Assembly (NCBI GenBank): GCA_964617385.1 | Contig: CAZTYX010000097.1 | Span: forward strand, 1 to 6,055 | Length of the DNA: 6,055 bases | DNA from: JADHMP01 sp964617385 | Lineage (GTDB): Bacteria; Bacteroidota; Bacteroidia; Flavobacteriales; Flavobacteriaceae | Direction of reading: 5' to 3' | Program-made: the position numbers and the translations under genes | Shown here: positions 1-6,055 of the stretch, piece after piece | Numbering within the stretch: the first letter of the stretch is position 1 | Layout: each line of letters starts with the position of its first letter | Notes under the pieces: model-generated | The model's input: only the letters and a program-made list of their open reading frames with translations | The model's database searches: none | Told to the model about the DNA's origin: nothing

Positions 1-428
1 CCGGTGGCTAATTTAGGTATGAATTGCTCTTTTTGTTCTGCTGTGCCATACAGTAAAATGGGTAGGGTTCCAATGCCGGTATGAGCACCAAAGGCTGTAG
101 AAAATGATCCAGAGGCACCTGAAATATAATCGCAAACCAGCATGGTTGAAACAAAATTCATGCCCAGCCCCCCATAGGTTTCGGGTATGCCTACACATAA
201 AAATCCTAAATCACCAGCTTTTTTCATTAAAGCTTCAGTGAGGCCATAGTCTTTTTGTTCAAAGCGAGGTTTTTGAGGCCAAATTTCTCGATCAACGAAT
301 TCTTTTATCGTTTCCTTCATCATTTGCTGTTCTTCAGTAAAATCTTCAGGTGAAAAAATGTTGCTGTGTGGGGTGTCGGTTAAGACAAAAGCTCCTCCAA
401 GGTTTGAATCAATTGTTTTTGTTTTCAT
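1..428 (-). CDS. Acyl-CoA dehydrogenase, FadE-like (N-terminal part; 3' end outside window)
   Basis: This flavoenzyme family introduces the trans-2 double bond into acyl-CoA, the first oxidative step of fatty-acid beta-oxidation, and passes electrons to electron-transfer flavoprotein. The gene is not closed: from the ATG at 428-426 it runs 142 codons plus two bases off the left edge. The visible part holds a short leader with GGAFVLTD (residues 11-18) and SPEDFTEEQ (26-34), then the helical acyl-CoA dehydrogenase N-terminal domain: GFLCVGIPETYGGLGM (75-90), and GIGTLPILLYGTAEQKEQF (118-136), the conserved segment ahead of the FAD-binding middle domain. A leader with a GG-F-L motif and FTPEDFT-like wording is typical of FadE/VLCAD-like members near 590-600 residues, so most of the protein, including the catalytic glutamate, is not visible. 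It starts 15 bp after the marR stop, so the two are very probably cotranscribed. No Shine-Dalgarno is seen. Chain-length specificity cannot be read from this part. Confidence 0.93.
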   Translation of the reverse strand, partial: MKTKTIDSNLGGAFVLTDTPHSNIFSPEDFTEEQQMMKETIKEFVDREIWPQKPRFEQKDYGLTEALMKKAGDLGFLCVGIPETYGGLGMNFVSTMLVCDYISGASGSFSTAFGAHTGIGTLPILLYGTAEQKEQFIPKLAT

Positions 429-443
429 TGCTTTAGATTTGGA

Positions 444-872
444 TTAATAAAATGTAAATGTTTGGGCCGTTTCAATAATATGTTGTGATACTTCAAAAAA
501 TGATTTAATTTTTTGAGGGTCTATTTTTTCTTTTAGAGTCTCATTAAATTTTAGCACCACGGCCTTAGAATCTTCTCTTTTTTGGATACCAAAAGGGGTG
601 AGTCGAATGAGAACACTTCGGCCGTCTTTGGGATTGGGCTCACGATAAATTAAATCACGATCCTCCATCGTTTTTAATAATCGCGACAAACTCGTGGCTT
701 CCATGCCCATTTTAGGACCAAGGGCTGTCGAAGGTGTTCCTTCCGATGCAATGCTTAATAAGGCAAAACCGGTGGCCATAGTAGAATTAAATTTTTGCGC
801 CTCTTTATTATACATTTTACTCACAGATTGCCAAGCGGCTCTTAATATGCCGTCTAGTGTTTCTTGTTTCAT
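444..872 (-). CDS. MarR-family winged-helix transcriptional regulator
   Basis: A 142-residue protein, the usual MarR length. These proteins bind palindromic DNA as dimers and usually repress until a small ligand binds. Visible order: an N-terminal dimerisation helix (about 1-30); helices of the DNA-binding domain with the turn into the recognition helix at about 53-70 (GMEATSLSRLLKTMED); the beta wing at about 72-93 (LIYREPNPKDGRSVLIRLT), where DGRS (83-86) stands at the normally conserved DxR position; then C-terminal helices (about 97-137) that complete the dimer interface. The ATG at 872-870 is the first possible start and leaves the family N-terminus complete; no Shine-Dalgarno is present. 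The gene sits between an acyl-CoA synthetase and an acyl-CoA dehydrogenase, so a role controlling fatty-acid degradation, with acyl-CoA or a fatty acid as signal, is a reasonable inference but is not shown by the sequence. The nested palindrome 15-39 bp upstream suggests autoregulation. Confidence 0.93.
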   Translation of the reverse strand: MKQETLDGILRAAWQSVSKMYNKEAQKFNSTMATGFALLSIASEGTPSTALGPKMGMEATSLSRLLKTMEDRDLIYREPNPKDGRSVLIRLTPFGIQKREDSKAVVLKFNETLKEKIDPQKIKSFFEVSQHIIETAQTFTFY

Positions 873-951
873 AAATCAAAAATACATTATTATGCTATGC
901 GCGCATAATAAAAATATATTTTTTTTTGCAAGTCGTTTAATTAATTATTTC
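873..951 (-). promoter_or_regulatory. Synthetase-marR intergenic region, likely marR promoter
   Basis: This 79-bp, very AT-rich gap is the most likely place for a promoter driving marR and the dehydrogenase. On the minus strand a -35-like TTGCAA lies at 931-926 and a -10-like TATTAT at 910-905, but the 15-bp spacer is short. A TATTTTTG matching the Bacteroidota -7 pattern TAnnTTTG lies at 884-877, but it is only 4 bp from the ATG and has no matching -33 TTG, so it is a poor candidate. No terminator hairpin with a T-tract follows the synthetase stop on the minus strand, so read-through from upstream is also possible. The exact promoter elements are uncertain. Confidence 0.3.
887..911. promoter_or_regulatory. 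Nested palindrome, candidate MarR operator
   Basis: Two overlapping perfect dyads are visible. The 9-bp arms TTATTATGC (887-895) and GCATAATAA (903-911) flank a 7-bp spacer. Inside lies a 12-bp perfect palindrome TATGCGCGCATA (896-907). The site is centred about 28 bp upstream of the marR start codon and overlaps the best -10-like hexamer (905-910). MarR proteins typically bind dyads of this size in their own promoters, so an autoregulatory operator is the simplest reading. An RNA hairpin in the leader is the alternative. Confidence 0.5.
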
Positions 952-2727
952 TCAAGCGTATAAGGCTGAAATAAGATCTTTATATTTTTCAGCAATCACC
1001 TTTCTTTTGAGTTTCATGGTGGGCGTTAGGTGTCCTCCATCCACTGTCCATTCTTCAGGGGTTAGGGCAAAAGCTTTGATGCGCTCCCATTGGCCAAAAT
1101 GTGTGTTGTGTTGGTTAATGTCTTGCTGAATAGCGTTTAAAAGGATTTCGTTTTGGATTGCCTTTTTATAATCTTGTTCAAATTTAAGCCCCTGTTCTTG
1201 CATCCAATTTTCGATGTATAAAAAATTGGGTTGAATTACGGCTGCGGGCATTTTTTGACCTTCACCCACCACCATGATTTGTTCAATAAAAAGCGATTGT
1301 TTCATTTGATTTTCAATCACTTGAGGTGCAATATATTTTCCGCCAGAGGTTTTAAACATTTCTTTTTTACGGTCGGTAATGCGCAAAAAACCGTCGGCGT
1401 CAATCTCTCCTATGTCACCCGTATGAAAATAGGCACCACTCATTACTTGCTGGGTGAGTTCAGGTTGTTTGTAATAGCCTTGCATCACGTTTGGCCCTTT
1501 ACATAAAATTTCGCCGTCTTCAGCAATTTTTACTTCAACCCCTTCAATCACTTTTCCGACGGTTCCCACACGAAAACCACCATCTCTAAGGTCGTTCACA
1601 GAAATTACGGGAGAGGTTTCGGTAAGGCCATAGCCTTCCACAACAGTCATTCCTGCGGCAGTAAACACTCGTGCTAATCGAGCCTGCAAGGGTGCACTAC
1701 CCGAAGCAATAAGGCTTAATTTTCCGCCTAGGGCTGCTTTCCACTTCGATAAAATCAATTTATTGGCAACAGCCAATTTCAGACCATAAAGGAAACCGTT
1801 TTGACCATAGGGTTCAAACTGTAAGCCCACGTTTACGGCCCAATAAAAGAGTTTTTGTTTGATACCACTCAATTCTTCCCCTTTCGCATAAATTTTATCA
1901 TAAACCTTTTCTAACAATCGAGGCACTGCAGTCATCACATGCGGTTGTTCTTCTTTTAAATTATCTGCAATAGTTTCAAGCGATTCGGCAAAAGAAACAG
2001 CAATGCTATTGTACATATAGATATATAAAATAACACGTTCATATATATGACAAAGCGGAAGAAAACTCAATGCTTTTGAGGCACCCGGTTCGAGGGGAAG
2101 TCTTTTTGAACTCGCCAATACATTAGAAACTACGTTTTGATGATTGAGCATCACTCCTTTTGGGGTGCCTGTTGTTCCTGATGTATAGATGATGGTGGCT
2201 AAATCTGAAGGATTGACTTTTTTGGCTATGGCCGCCACCTCTTGTTCATTATTTTGTTGGGCTCCCAAGGCCAAAAGTTCACTCCAATGGGCACAATCTT
2301 TTAGTGTATCATAACTATACACTTTTTCTAAAGTAGGCACTTTGTCTTGGATTGACTTTACCTTTTCATATACTTCTTGGTCAGACACAAAACAATATTT
2401 GCTTTCCGAATGCTTTAAAATATATTCATAATCAGTAGCAGAAATGGTAGGGTATATAGGCACATTTATGGCGCCAATTCGAGAAAGCCCACAGTCGGTA
2501 ACACACCATTCGGTGCGATTATTGGTGGAGATCATTGCAATTTTATCTTGGGTTTGTACACCTAAAGAAAGTAGGGCCTTGCTCATGGCCATTGACTTTT
2601 CATAGAAAGAGGCTGTAGAAAGGCGTTCCCATTTCCCATCATATTTGGTGGAAAAAGCATTCTCTAGGGGGTGGCGCTCAAGTTGATAAGCAATAAAATC
2701 AAATAAACGTGTTGGCTTCATGGTCAT
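952..2727 (-). CDS. Long-chain fatty acid--CoA ligase (AMP-forming acyl-CoA synthetase)
   Basis: Activates fatty acids through an acyl-adenylate to acyl-CoA, using ATP and CoA, and so feeds beta-oxidation or lipid synthesis. The 591 residues fit the FAA1/ACSL-type long-chain synthetases. ANL-superfamily motifs appear in order: the P-loop YTSGTTGTPKG at 181-191; SFLPLCHIYERV at 221-232; the adenylate-binding YGLTETSP at 366-373; TGD at 436-438, whose Asp should contact the ribose; the hinge region DRKKEMFKTSGGKYIAP at 452-468; and near the C-terminus LTPTMKLKRK (567-576), which should carry the catalytic lysine (K572 or K574). No signal peptide or clear membrane helix is seen, so it is probably cytosolic or membrane-associated. 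M1 (2727-2725) was taken as start; M3 (2721-2719) is equally possible. There is no Shine-Dalgarno. It begins 40 bp after the purL stop and ends 79 bp before marR, next to an acyl-CoA dehydrogenase, which supports a role in fatty-acid degradation. Chain-length preference cannot be told. Confidence 0.96.
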   Translation of the reverse strand: MTMKPTRLFDFIAYQLERHPLENAFSTKYDGKWERLSTASFYEKSMAMSKALLSLGVQTQDKIAMISTNNRTEWCVTDCGLSRIGAINVPIYPTISATDYEYILKHSESKYCFVSDQEVYEKVKSIQDKVPTLEKVYSYDTLKDCAHWSELLALGAQQNNEQEVAAIAKKVNPSDLATIIYTSGTTGTPKGVMLNHQNVVSNVLASSKRLPLEPGASKALSFLPLCHIYERVILYIYMYNSIAVSFAESLETIADNLKEEQPHVMTAVPRLLEKVYDKIYAKGEELSGIKQKLFYWAVNVGLQFEPYGQNGFLYGLKLAVANKLILSKWKAALGGKLSLIASGSAPLQARLARVFTAAGMTVVEGYGLTETSPVISVNDLRDGGFRVGTVGKVIEGVEVKIAEDGEILCKGPNVMQGYYKQPELTQQVMSGAYFHTGDIGEIDADGFLRITDRKKEMFKTSGGKYIAPQVIENQMKQSLFIEQIMVVGEGQKMPAAVIQPNFLYIENWMQEQGLKFEQDYKKAIQNEILLNAIQQDINQHNTHFGQWERIKAFALTPEEWTVDGGHLTPTMKLKRKVIAEKYKDLISALYA

Positions 2728-2748
2728 GCTATTTTATGCAAAATAGCA
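2727..2748. promoter_or_regulatory. Imperfect 22-bp palindrome at the acyl-CoA synthetase start
   Basis: The arms TGCTATTTT (2727-2735) and AAAATAGCA (2740-2748) are perfectly complementary over 9 bp around a 4-base centre. The palindrome fills about half of the purL-synthetase gap and includes the first base of the synthetase start codon. It could be a regulator-binding site, or an RNA hairpin affecting translation start. On the plus strand it is followed by six T (2750-2755), giving a terminator-like look, but no plus-strand gene reads into it and the stem has only two G-C pairs. On the minus strand no T-tract follows, so it does not look like a purL terminator. Confidence 0.4.
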
Positions 2749-2767
2749 ATTTTTTAATAAGAAACTC

Positions 2768-5700
2768 TTATTGCTTTTGTGTCAACCAAGCAAAAGCATT
2801 TTCGAAGGCCAGCATCCAAGGGCTCACATCGTCCTTGCTGTTGTTAGGATAATGCGCCCAGTTCCATGGAAACGTAGAGCGTTCTAAATGGGGCATCATC
2901 ACCAAATGACGTCCATCGGCACTGGTGAGCATGGCTGCATTATATTGAGATCCATTTGGATTGGCAGGATAGCCTTCTTGATGATATTTTCCTGGAATAT
3001 GGTATTGGTCTTCTGTATATGGAAAATCAAATTTCCCCTCACCATGTGCTGCCCAAATGCCCAAAGTGCTGCCCTCAAGATTTTCTAACATAATAGCGGG
3101 TGATTCTTTGATGGTTACTGCAGTAAATTGACATTCAAATTTTTGTGAATTGTTATGCAGCATTTTTGGTTTTTCATCATGCTCTGGAGTGAGTAAGCCC
3201 AAGCTAATAAACAGCTGACAGCCATTGCAAACGCCCAAAGATAGCGTGTCCTCTCGTTCAAAAAAGGCCTCAAGGCTGCGTTTGGCTTTTTCGTTAAATT
3301 TAAAAGAACCAGCCCATCCTTTGGCAGAACCCAACACATCAGAATTTGAAAAGCCACCAACCGCAGCTAAAAAATGAAAATCTTCTAACGTGGTTTGCCC
3401 CGAAATTAGATCAGTCATGTGTACATCGACCACTTCAAATCCTGCCAAATGCAGGGCATTGGCCATTTCACGTTCTGAATTACTTCCTTGTTCCCGAATC
3501 ACAGCAGCTTTAATTTTAGGCTTTTGAGCCAGAGGTTTTAGCTGTCCTGTGAATTGAGAAGGAAATGTATATTCCAGAGGCTGGTTTTTATAATTCTCCA
3601 TGCGCTGCTGTGCTAAATCGCCATACGTTTGTTGGGCATCTAACTGCGCAGAAGTTGAAAACCATAGATCGCGAAGGGCCGGAATGTCAAATTGGTATTT
3701 TCCTCTTGCCGTGGTTGCCACACATCCGCTGCCTGTTTTTACATCTCCAATCTTAATACAATTAATTTCTTGGTTTGCAGCCCATTGATCAAGTGGTTCG
3801 TTGGACTGCAAAAGGAGGCCTGAATTTTCGGCAAAAAACAAATGTACATCGTCTTTTGCGGGAATGGCCTCTAATTGTAATTCTAAGGCAATATTGGGAT
3901 TAGGAAAAGCCATTTCAAGCAAACTTGTCAATAATCCTCCAGATGAAATATCATGGCCGGCACTTATTTTTTCATCATTTATGAGGGTTTGAATAAAAGC
4001 AAAAACCTTTTTGAAATAAGTTGCATCGGCAATTCCTGCCACTTCATTTCCAATGCTGTTTTGGGTTTGTGCAAAGGCAGAGCCACCGAGGACAAGGGCC
4101 TCACCCGACAGATCAATATAATAAAGCGCACCACCCTTGGGGTGTACTGCAGGAGTAACCGTTTTTCTTATGTCAGCACAGGCGCCAGCAGCTGATATGA
4201 TTACAGTGCCCGGTGCAATCACAGTGCTATCTTTGTATTTCTGTTTCATGGAAAGTGAATCTTTTCCAGTTGGAATATTAATCCCAAGGGCAATAGCAAA
4301 ATCGGAACAAGCTTCCACAGCTTCATAAAGCCGGGCATCTTCGCCAGGATTATTACAAGCCCACATCCAATTGGCAGAAAGACTTACGGCGGAAAGGCCT
4401 CCTTCTAAAGGAGCCCAAATTAAATTAGTTAAACTTTCAGCAATGGCTAGTTGACTTCCTTTTGCGGCATCTACCATGGCCACTAGAGGAGCATGTCCAA
4501 TGGCGGTGGCAATCCCTTTATGGTTTTCATAATCTAAAGCCACCACACCACAGTTGCTTAAGGGCAATTGAAGACTGCCCACAGTTTGTTGTTGTGCTAC
4601 ACGTCCCGATACGCAACGATCTACTTTGTTAGTGAGCCAATCTTTACAGGCCACGGCTTCAATTTGAAGCACGTTTTCTAGATACGTTTGTATAGTAGCG
4701 GTGTCATAGGCTATGTTTTTAAAGGGGAAGGGAGCGGTTTGGTCTTCCATAATGGTTTTTGGCGCACTGCCAAAAAAGGCATCCAAATGCAAGTTTATGG
4801 GCTTTTCTCCGGTTTGTGTGTCTTCAAAAATAAATTGGTGGTTGTCGGTCACAGTACCTACTACATATAATGGGGCTCTCTCTCGTTGAGCAATTTTTTT
4901 AATTAACGGAAGATCTTCTGGGGCAATAATTAAGCCCATACGTTCTTGAGATTCGTTCCCAATAATTTCTTTAGCAGAAAGCGTGGGGTCTCCTAGAGGG
5001 AGTTGGTTAATGGCTATACTTCCGCCATTTTCTTCTACCAATTCAGAAAAACAGTTTAAATGTCCCCCAGCCCCATGGTCATGAATAGAAACAATGGGGT
5101 TGTTTCCTCTTTCTACCAAAGCTCTAATGGTGTTGGCCACTCTTTTTTGCATTTCAGGATTGGAACGCTGTACGGCATTAAGTTCAATAGCGTTTTCAAA
5201 TTCTCCGGTGTTGGCAGATGATACAGCGGCACCCCCCATGCCAATGCGGTAATTGTCGCCCCCCAGGAGGAGAATTAAATCACCTTTTTTTGGTTTTTGT
5301 TTTAGGGCTTGTTCTTTAGTTCCAGAACCAACACCTCCAGCCAACATAATTACTTTGTCATAGCCCCATTGTCTGCCTTGCTCTTGATGTTCAAAAGTGA
5401 GCAAAGACCCATTGATGAGGGGTTGGCCAAATTTATTGCCAAAATCTGAGGCGCCATTAGAGGCTTTTATCAATAAATCTGACGGGGTTTGATAGAGCCA
5501 AGGGCGTGCTGGAAATCCATTTTCCCAGGCGTGATTTTTTGATAGCCGCGCATAAGGGGTCATATAAACCGCAGTGCCTGCAAAGGGAAGGGAACCTTGT
5601 CCGCCAGCCATTCGGTCTCTTATTTCACCACCAGAACCTGTGGCAGCCCCATTAAAAGGTTCAACTGTGGTGGGAAAATTGTGGGTTTCTGCTTTTAAGG

Positions 5701-6055
5701 AAATGATGCTTTCCACTTGTTTTTTAACATAGGGACTTGCTTCTTCAGGCTTTTCCGGTGCAAATTGAGTGAGTGTGGGCCCCTCAAGAAAAGCTACGTT
5801 ATCTTTGTAGGCAGATACAATTTGATTGGGATGTGCCTTAGCCGTTTTTTTGATTAGTTGAAACAGGCTGTGTTCTTTTTCTTGACCATCAATAACAAAA
5901 GTGCCGTTAAAAATTTTATGGCGACAGTGTTCTGAATTGACTTGTGAAAATCCAAAAACTTCAGAGTCGGTTAGCGGGCGTTGAAGTGTTTTAGAGAGAT
6001 CATTCAAATAGGCTATTTCCTCTGGATTGAGCGCCAAACCTTCTTCTTGATCATA
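2768..6055 (-). CDS. purL: Phosphoribosylformylglycinamidine synthase, long single-chain form (5' end outside window)
   Basis: Catalyses step 4 of de novo purine synthesis: FGAR + glutamine + ATP to FGAM + glutamate + ADP + Pi, in the cytosol. The frame is open to the right edge, giving 1,095 residues. An internal TTG at 6037-6035 could be mistaken for a start, but the in-frame codons before it (YDQEEG) continue the family sequence. Roughly 130 N-terminal residues are probably missing, since Bacteroidota forms are about 1,200-1,230 long. Numbering from that TTG: the FGAM synthetase core opens with SEHCRH (35-40; 5935-5918) and LKAETHNFPTTVEPFNGAATG (114-134); glycine-rich GGDNYRIGMGGAA is at 259-271; a second synthetase-like half includes LEGGLSAVSLSANWMWACN (544-562) and PTGKDSLSMKQ (589-599). 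The class I glutaminase domain runs from about 842 to the end, with nucleophile Cys937 in GVCNGCQ (3229-3227), His1050 (2890-2888) and Glu1052 in MMPHLER. GGFSNSD (894-900) replaces the enterobacterial GGFSYGD. All key residues are intact. Because the glutaminase is fused, no separate PurQ or PurS is needed. Confidence 0.98.
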   Translation of the reverse strand, partial: YDQEEGLALNPEEIAYLNDLSKTLQRPLTDSEVFGFSQVNSEHCRHKIFNGTFVIDGQEKEHSLFQLIKKTAKAHPNQIVSAYKDNVAFLEGPTLTQFAPEKPEEASPYVKKQVESIISLKAETHNFPTTVEPFNGAATGSGGEIRDRMAGGQGSLPFAGTAVYMTPYARLSKNHAWENGFPARPWLYQTPSDLLIKASNGASDFGNKFGQPLINGSLLTFEHQEQGRQWGYDKVIMLAGGVGSGTKEQALKQKPKKGDLILLLGGDNYRIGMGGAAVSSANTGEFENAIELNAVQRSNPEMQKRVANTIRALVERGNNPIVSIHDHGAGGHLNCFSELVEENGGSIAINQLPLGDPTLSAKEIIGNESQERMGLIIAPEDLPLIKKIAQRERAPLYVVGTVTDNHQFIFEDTQTGEKPINLHLDAFFGSAPKTIMEDQTAPFPFKNIAYDTATIQTYLENVLQIEAVACKDWLTNKVDRCVSGRVAQQQTVGSLQLPLSNCGVVALDYENHKGIATAIGHAPLVAMVDAAKGSQLAIAESLTNLIWAPLEGGLSAVSLSANWMWACNNPGEDARLYEAVEACSDFAIALGINIPTGKDSLSMKQKYKDSTVIAPGTVIISAAGACADIRKTVTPAVHPKGGALYYIDLSGEALVLGGSAFAQTQNSIGNEVAGIADATYFKKVFAFIQTLINDEKISAGHDISSGGLLTSLLEMAFPNPNIALELQLEAIPAKDDVHLFFAENSGLLLQSNEPLDQWAANQEINCIKIGDVKTGSGCVATTARGKYQFDIPALRDLWFSTSAQLDAQQTYGDLAQQRMENYKNQPLEYTFPSQFTGQLKPLAQKPKIKAAVIREQGSNSEREMANALHLAGFEVVDVHMTDLISGQTTLEDFHFLAAVGGFSNSDVLGSAKGWAGSFKFNEKAKRSLEAFFEREDTLSLGVCNGCQLFISLGLLTPEHDEKPKMLHNNSQKFECQFTAVTIKESPAIMLENLEGSTLGIWAAHGEGKFDFPYTEDQYHIPGKYHQEGYPANPNGSQYNAAMLTSADGRHLVMMPHLERSTFPWNWAHYPNNSKDDVSPWMLAFENAFAWLTQKQ

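Noticed and set aside
13..198. 61-codon minus-strand open frame
   Set aside because: It is an alternative frame of the acyl-CoA dehydrogenase; the true frame gives the conserved family motifs through the same bases.
894..900. GGFSNSD in PurL (its protein residues) instead of GGFSYGD as a damaged glutaminase motif
   Set aside because: As far as I recall, this variant is normal in Bacteroidota PurL, and the Cys, His and Glu of the triad are all intact. The coordinates given here are residue numbers counted from the TTG at 6037.
694..963. 89-codon plus-strand open frame spanning the marR 5' end and the intergenic region
   Set aside because: It is antisense to the well-supported marR coding sequence, and its product shows no recognisable domain.
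1231..1506. 91-codon plus-strand open frame
   Set aside because: Antisense shadow of the acyl-CoA synthetase C-terminal region; His- and Phe-rich composition simply mirrors the opposite strand.
2011..2050. AT-rich TATA-like run on the plus strand resembling a promoter
   Set aside because: It is inside the synthetase and encodes the Tyr-rich stretch LYIYMYN; the AT repeats follow from Tyr, Ile and Met codons.
2727..2755. Plus-strand intrinsic terminator (hairpin followed by six T)
   Set aside because: No plus-strand gene reads into it and the stem has only two G-C pairs, so a binding site or a leader hairpin is the better reading.
3115..3360. 81-codon open frame on the minus strand
   Set aside because: It lies wholly inside the purL glutaminase domain in another frame; its product resembles no family I recognise, while the purL frame carries intact catalytic residues there.

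Overview
The window holds four genes, all on the minus strand, so the order of transcription runs from high to low coordinates: purL (5' end cut off by the window edge), a long-chain acyl-CoA synthetase, a MarR-family regulator, and an acyl-CoA dehydrogenase (3' end cut off by the window edge). Coding density is very high. The only gaps are 40 bp (purL to synthetase), 79 bp (synthetase to marR) and 15 bp (marR to dehydrogenase). There is no gene-free stretch over 300 bases, and I see no RNA gene, mobile element, CRISPR array or long repeat.

The proteins point to Bacteroidota (the Cytophaga/Flavobacterium/Sphingobacterium side of the tree). PurL is the long single-chain form, and its wording (SEHCRHKIFNGTF near the start, GGFSNSDVLGSAKGWAG in the glutaminase domain) resembles what I remember of Bacteroidota PurL. 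The DNA is AT-rich (about 40% G+C by eye). None of the three visible start codons has a purine-rich Shine-Dalgarno sequence, which is usual in that phylum. This is family recognition, not a computed phylogeny.

Region by region: 2768-6055 carries purL, the glutamine-dependent fourth step of de novo purine synthesis. Positions 952-2727 carry the synthetase, which activates fatty acids to acyl-CoA. Positions 444-872 carry a small winged-helix repressor-like protein, and 1-428 the N-terminal 142 residues of an FadE-like acyl-CoA dehydrogenase, the first oxidation step of beta-oxidation. The last three genes read naturally as a fatty-acid activation and degradation unit with its own regulator. purL is probably just the upstream neighbour.

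The only non-coding structure of note is two dyad-symmetric sites: a nested palindrome just upstream of marR (887-911) and an imperfect 22-bp palindrome touching the synthetase start codon (2727-2748). Both are plausible regulator-binding sites. Otherwise this looks like ordinary housekeeping and catabolic chromosome; I found no sign of a novel system.
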